Assembly (NCBI GenBank): GCA_903839355.1
Contig: CAIMBV010000072.1
Location: 1 to 8,845 of the forward strand
From: an uncultured Actinomycetes bacterium
GTDB lineage: Bacteria > Actinomycetota > Actinomycetes > Nanopelagicales > Nanopelagicaceae
Length of the DNA: 8,845 nt
Reading direction: 5' to 3'
Translations under genes and position numbers: made by a program
In this document: positions 6,339-8,845 of the stretch, one piece after another
Layout of the letters: each line of letters begins with the position of its first letter
How positions within the stretch are numbered: the stretch's first letter is position 1
Notes under the pieces: generated by a model
Databases searched by the model: none
What the model saw: the letters and a program-made list of their open reading frames with translations, nothing else
Told to the model about the DNA's origin: nothing

Positions 6339-7687
6339 TCCTCGCTCCCCGCAATCTTTCGAACGATCGAACGCGATTCTCCTGCGGTTACAACGGAACC
6401 AGTTATTACAACTGCAGATATTCCTTCACTCACTTGATTGATGAGAGTGCATTGCTCCATCGCATACGTAATCGCGCTTCTTAAATCATTCTCTTTGTAA
6501 ACTCTATCCACTCCGAAGATTCCAACTGCCAATTCGTAGAGGCGATCAACTGGAAGTGCGCGTGCAGACGAATTTTGGGTAACTACAAGTCGATCTATAA
6601 CGGGCTCTAGCTCTTGAAGAACTCCAAGAACATCCTTATCCCCCAAGATCGCGACTACACCAAAGATTGATTCAAAATCAAATTCCTTAGCGAGCGTGGT
6701 GGCTAGCGCATGTGCTCCGTGTGGATTATGCGCCGCGTCGACGATAACCGTGGGATCGCGATAAAGAACTTCCAAACGTCCAGGGGAGTCAACATTTGCA
6801 AATGCCTTACGAACTACTTCATCATCAAGCTTCACACCAGCAAAGGCCTCTACCGCCGCTATGGCTACTGCGGCATTTGTAGATTGATGTGCGCCGTAAA
6901 GTGGAATGAAGATATCTTCATACAACCCAAAGATGCCGTTCACCGAAATCAATTGACCGCCCACAGCGAGATCGCGTTTTGCGACAGAAAATTCGATGCC
7001 CTCTCGATAAGGAATCGCGGCTCTCTCAACCACTCGTGCCATGAGCACTGTCGCGACCTCTGGCGGTTGTGCTGCTAAAACGACGTGCGACTCCGGCTTG
7101 ATGATTCCTGACTTAGTGAGTGCGATCTCCTCAAGGGTGTTTCCTAAATATTCTTGATGATCGAGTCCGATAGGAGTAATGACAGAGACCTGGCTCTGCA
7201 CCACGTTGGTCGCATCCCACTCGCCACCCATTCCTACTTCTATTACTCCGATATCAACCGGAAACTCCGCGAAGGCGACGAAGGCGAGTGCGGTCATCGC
7301 TTCAAAGAATGAGACTGGATGAGGCTGGCGGCTATCGATGAGATCAAGGTAGAGAGCGATGTCGTTATAAGTAGCGATCATGCCCTCGGCCGGGATCGGT
7401 AAGCCATTAATTGAAATGCGCTCTAAAAAGCTCTCTAAATGGGGGCTAGTAAAGCGACCTGTGCGGTATCCCAGCTCGCGCATGAGCGAATCCACCATGC
7501 GTGAGGTAGTGGTCTTTCCGTTAGTTCCGCCAATGTGAATCGTCGGATACGAGAGTTGCGGACTGCCTAAGGCATCGCAGAGCGCGGCAATTCGATCCAA
7601 GGAGCGCTCAATCTGTGACTCTGGCCAGCGCTTGAGGAGGGCTTGGTAGATCAGCTCTACCGCTTCTAGATCTTCAGGCGAGGTCAT
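6335..7687 (-). CDS. folC: Folylpolyglutamate synthase / dihydrofolate synthase
   Basis: FolC adds glutamate to dihydropteroate and/or to reduced folates in an ATP-dependent reaction, in the cytoplasm. The 450-residue protein has a Mur-ligase-like architecture: N-terminal ATPase domain to about 300 and C-terminal domain beyond. Visible motifs are the P-loop GGTNGKTT at 53-60, TSPHLE at 80-85, EVGMGGEWDATN at 150-161, DHQEYLGNT at 176-184, TKSGIIKP at 191-198, GAHQSTNAAVA at 265-275, PGRLEVL at 302-308 and DAAHNPHGA at 317-325. The TNGK-type loop and the AHNP motif separate FolC from the Mur ligases. Sequence alone does not show whether it has one or both activities. The ATG is 5 bp after the valS stop with no good ribosome binding site, so coupling to valS is plausible. 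It ends in an ATGA overlap with the DUF4233 gene. Confidence 0.96.
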   Translation of the reverse strand: MTSPEDLEAVELIYQALLKRWPESQIERSLDRIAALCDALGSPQLSYPTIHIGGTNGKTTTSRMVDSLMRELGYRTGRFTSPHLESFLERISINGLPIPAEGMIATYNDIALYLDLIDSRQPHPVSFFEAMTALAFVAFAEFPVDIGVIEVGMGGEWDATNVVQSQVSVITPIGLDHQEYLGNTLEEIALTKSGIIKPESHVVLAAQPPEVATVLMARVVERAAIPYREGIEFSVAKRDLAVGGQLISVNGIFGLYEDIFIPLYGAHQSTNAAVAIAAVEAFAGVKLDDEVVRKAFANVDSPGRLEVLYRDPTVIVDAAHNPHGAHALATTLAKEFDFESIFGVVAILGDKDVLGVLQELEPVIDRLVVTQNSSARALPVDRLYELAVGIFGVDRVYKENDLRSAITYAMEQCTLINQVSEGISAVVITGSVVTAGESRSIVRKIAGSEE

Positions 7688-7692
7688 GGGAA

Positions 7693-8845
7693 TTATTCTG
7701 CAGGTAGCGCAGCGAGTGCTGCCGTGATGCGAGTGATGTCACTCGTTGTAACTTCGAGACGTTCGCGAATCTCAGTCACTACTTCGAGAGGAGCCTTAGC
7801 CATGAAGCCTTCATTCTCCAACTTCACTTTGGCGGTAGCCAAATCTTTCTGTGCGGTTGCAAGGTCTTTAGTTAGGCGAGCACGCTCGGCCTTGATATCG
7901 ATTGCACCCGTAAGATCGAATTCCACCACAACAGATCCAAGTTCAATCTTTGCACTGTAAGGACCATCTCCACGATCCGCACGAACAATAAATCGGATTG
8001 CATCTTCATAATCAGCGAGCTCACCGAGTCCAGTGAACTTTGCAACGATCTTTGCAGAAGTTTTAATTCCTTGATCATTTCTAAAACGGCGAATCTCAGT
8101 AATGATCTCTTGAATCTGCGCCACAGATTTCTTAGCGGAATCGCTGCTATGTGATGCATGCGCCTTAGGCCAATCTGCAATAACCAGAGAGGCGTTACCC
8201 GTCAGGTTGCACCAGATCGCCTCAGTGATGAACGGCATCGCAGGGTGCAGCAAGCGCAACAAGTTATCCAGCACGTAACCCAATACGCGAGCAGTCTGCT
8301 CTGAATCCGACCCAGCAAATGTTGACTTGGTGAGTTCGAGATACCAATCGCAGAGATCGTCCCAAGCAAAGTGATAGAGAATCTCCATCGCCTTTGCGAA
8401 TTCAAATTTTTCTAAGAGCGCATCAACTTCGGTGATGGTCTCGTTGAGACGAACCAAGATCCATTGATCGATTACGTTGAGCGAATTAAATGCCGGAAGT
8501 TCACCCTCTGTGTGTGCGCCATTGATAGTGGCAAATCGCGTAGCATTCCAAAGCTTGGTAGCAAAGTTACGCGAGCCCGCAATCCACTCTTCAGCGATAG
8601 CTTGGTCGGCGCCGGGATTTTGCCATGCGTGCCAAAGTAAAGCGAAGTGCGTCAGAGCCGTACTTATCCATAAACTCAATCGGATCCACGCCATTGCCAC
8701 GACTCTTAGACATCTTCTTGCCGAATTTGTCACGAACCAACCCGTGCAGCGCAATGGTGTCGAAGGTTTGCACGCCATACATGGCGTATAGCCACATCAT
8801 CATCATTCGAGCGACCCAGAAGAACAAGATGTCGTATCCAGTTAC
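7693..8845 (-). CDS. valS: Valyl-tRNA synthetase (3' part, with an apparent frameshift)
   Basis: This class I synthetase charges tRNA-Val. Only the last ~383 residues lie in the window; the HIGH motif and most of the editing domain lie beyond the right edge. The frame open at 8845 reads [17 protein letters not shown] and then [10 protein letters not shown] (KMSKS at 8702-8716), ending the catalytic domain at DALRFTLAR. The protein should continue into [12 protein letters not shown], but that is in the +1 frame. Removing one base from the A run (plus-strand T run 8618-8621) restores a continuous product. Without it, translation stops at TGA 8588-8590. Downstream are the anticodon-binding domain ([15 protein letters not shown] onwards) and the C-terminal tRNA-binding coiled coil over the last ~68 residues (about 7693-7899), with the GFMAKAP motif typical of ValRS. 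valS is essential, so a sequence error is the likeliest reason for the break. Confidence 0.93.
8618..8621 (-). other. Apparent one-base insertion (frameshift) in valS
   Basis: The minus strand reads CGC ATG GCA AAA TCC CGG; dropping one A gives CGC ATG GCA AAT CCC GGC, that is R-M-A-N-P-G, matching the LAR-x-A-NPG-x-DQ order of ValRS. Both flanking frames are well conserved right up to this point, so the break is placed within a few bases. The residue before A is usually G in this family and is M here, so the call of neighbouring bases may also be uncertain. Confidence 0.8.

Noticed and set aside
8610..8635. Programmed ribosomal frameshifting or transcriptional slippage in valS
   Set aside because: A run of only four As is too short for efficient slippage, the needed shift is +1 rather than the -1 favoured by A runs, and I see no downstream stimulatory structure. 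ValRS genes are not known for recoding.
8622..8778. Apparent N-terminus of a separate 361-residue protein sharing the valS C-terminal frame
   Set aside because: The first ~53 residues are the valS KMSKS region read out of frame; the other frame there encodes conserved ValRS, so this is a product of the frameshift and not a gene start.

Overview
The window is a contiguous stretch of an actinobacterial chromosome in which every gene reads on the minus strand. In transcription order (right to left) these are valS (3' part) - folC - DUF4233 membrane protein - ndk - mreB - mreC - mreD - mrdA/pbp2 - rodA (5' part). The order matches what is known from Actinobacteria: Streptomyces has valS-folC-(membrane protein)-ndk-mreBCD-pbp2-rodA/sfr, and Mycobacterium tuberculosis keeps valS-folC-Rv2446c-ndkA but has lost mre. 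Base composition looks close to half GC by eye, much lower than in streptomycetes. With the compact spacing this suggests a small, streamlined actinobacterium, for example a freshwater planktonic lineage such as Nanopelagicales (acI). That placement is inference from gene order, composition and protein style only.

Right part (about 5531-8845), housekeeping genes: the last ~383 residues of valyl-tRNA synthetase, interrupted by an apparent one-base insertion in an A run (plus-strand T run at 8618-8621); folylpolyglutamate/dihydrofolate synthase; a four-helix DUF4233 protein whose start overlaps the folC stop (ATGA); and, after a 58-bp gap, nucleoside diphosphate kinase. That gap is the longest non-coding stretch in the window. 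It holds a hairpin and a promoter-like arrangement whose -10 element lies 7 nt before the ndk ATG, as expected for a leaderless mRNA.

Left part (1-5518), the elongasome/cell-shape cluster: MreB (actin-like filament), MreC (periplasm-side scaffold), MreD (polytopic membrane partner), PBP2 (class B transpeptidase) and RodA (SEDS glycosyltransferase, cut by the window edge). MreC and MreD abut with no gap, MreD/PBP2 overlap by ATGA and PBP2/RodA by GTGA, so these products are probably translationally coupled. RodA polymerises lipid II glycan, PBP2 cross-links it, and MreBCD positions and activates the pair for lateral wall synthesis, which implies rod-like or curved growth.

I found no tRNA, rRNA, CRISPR array, mobile element or attachment site, and no non-coding stretch over 300 bases. 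I do not see a previously undescribed system here. The points deserving a second look are the valS frameshift, the leaderless ndk promoter, a possible internal mreB promoter, and the uncharacterised DUF4233 protein.
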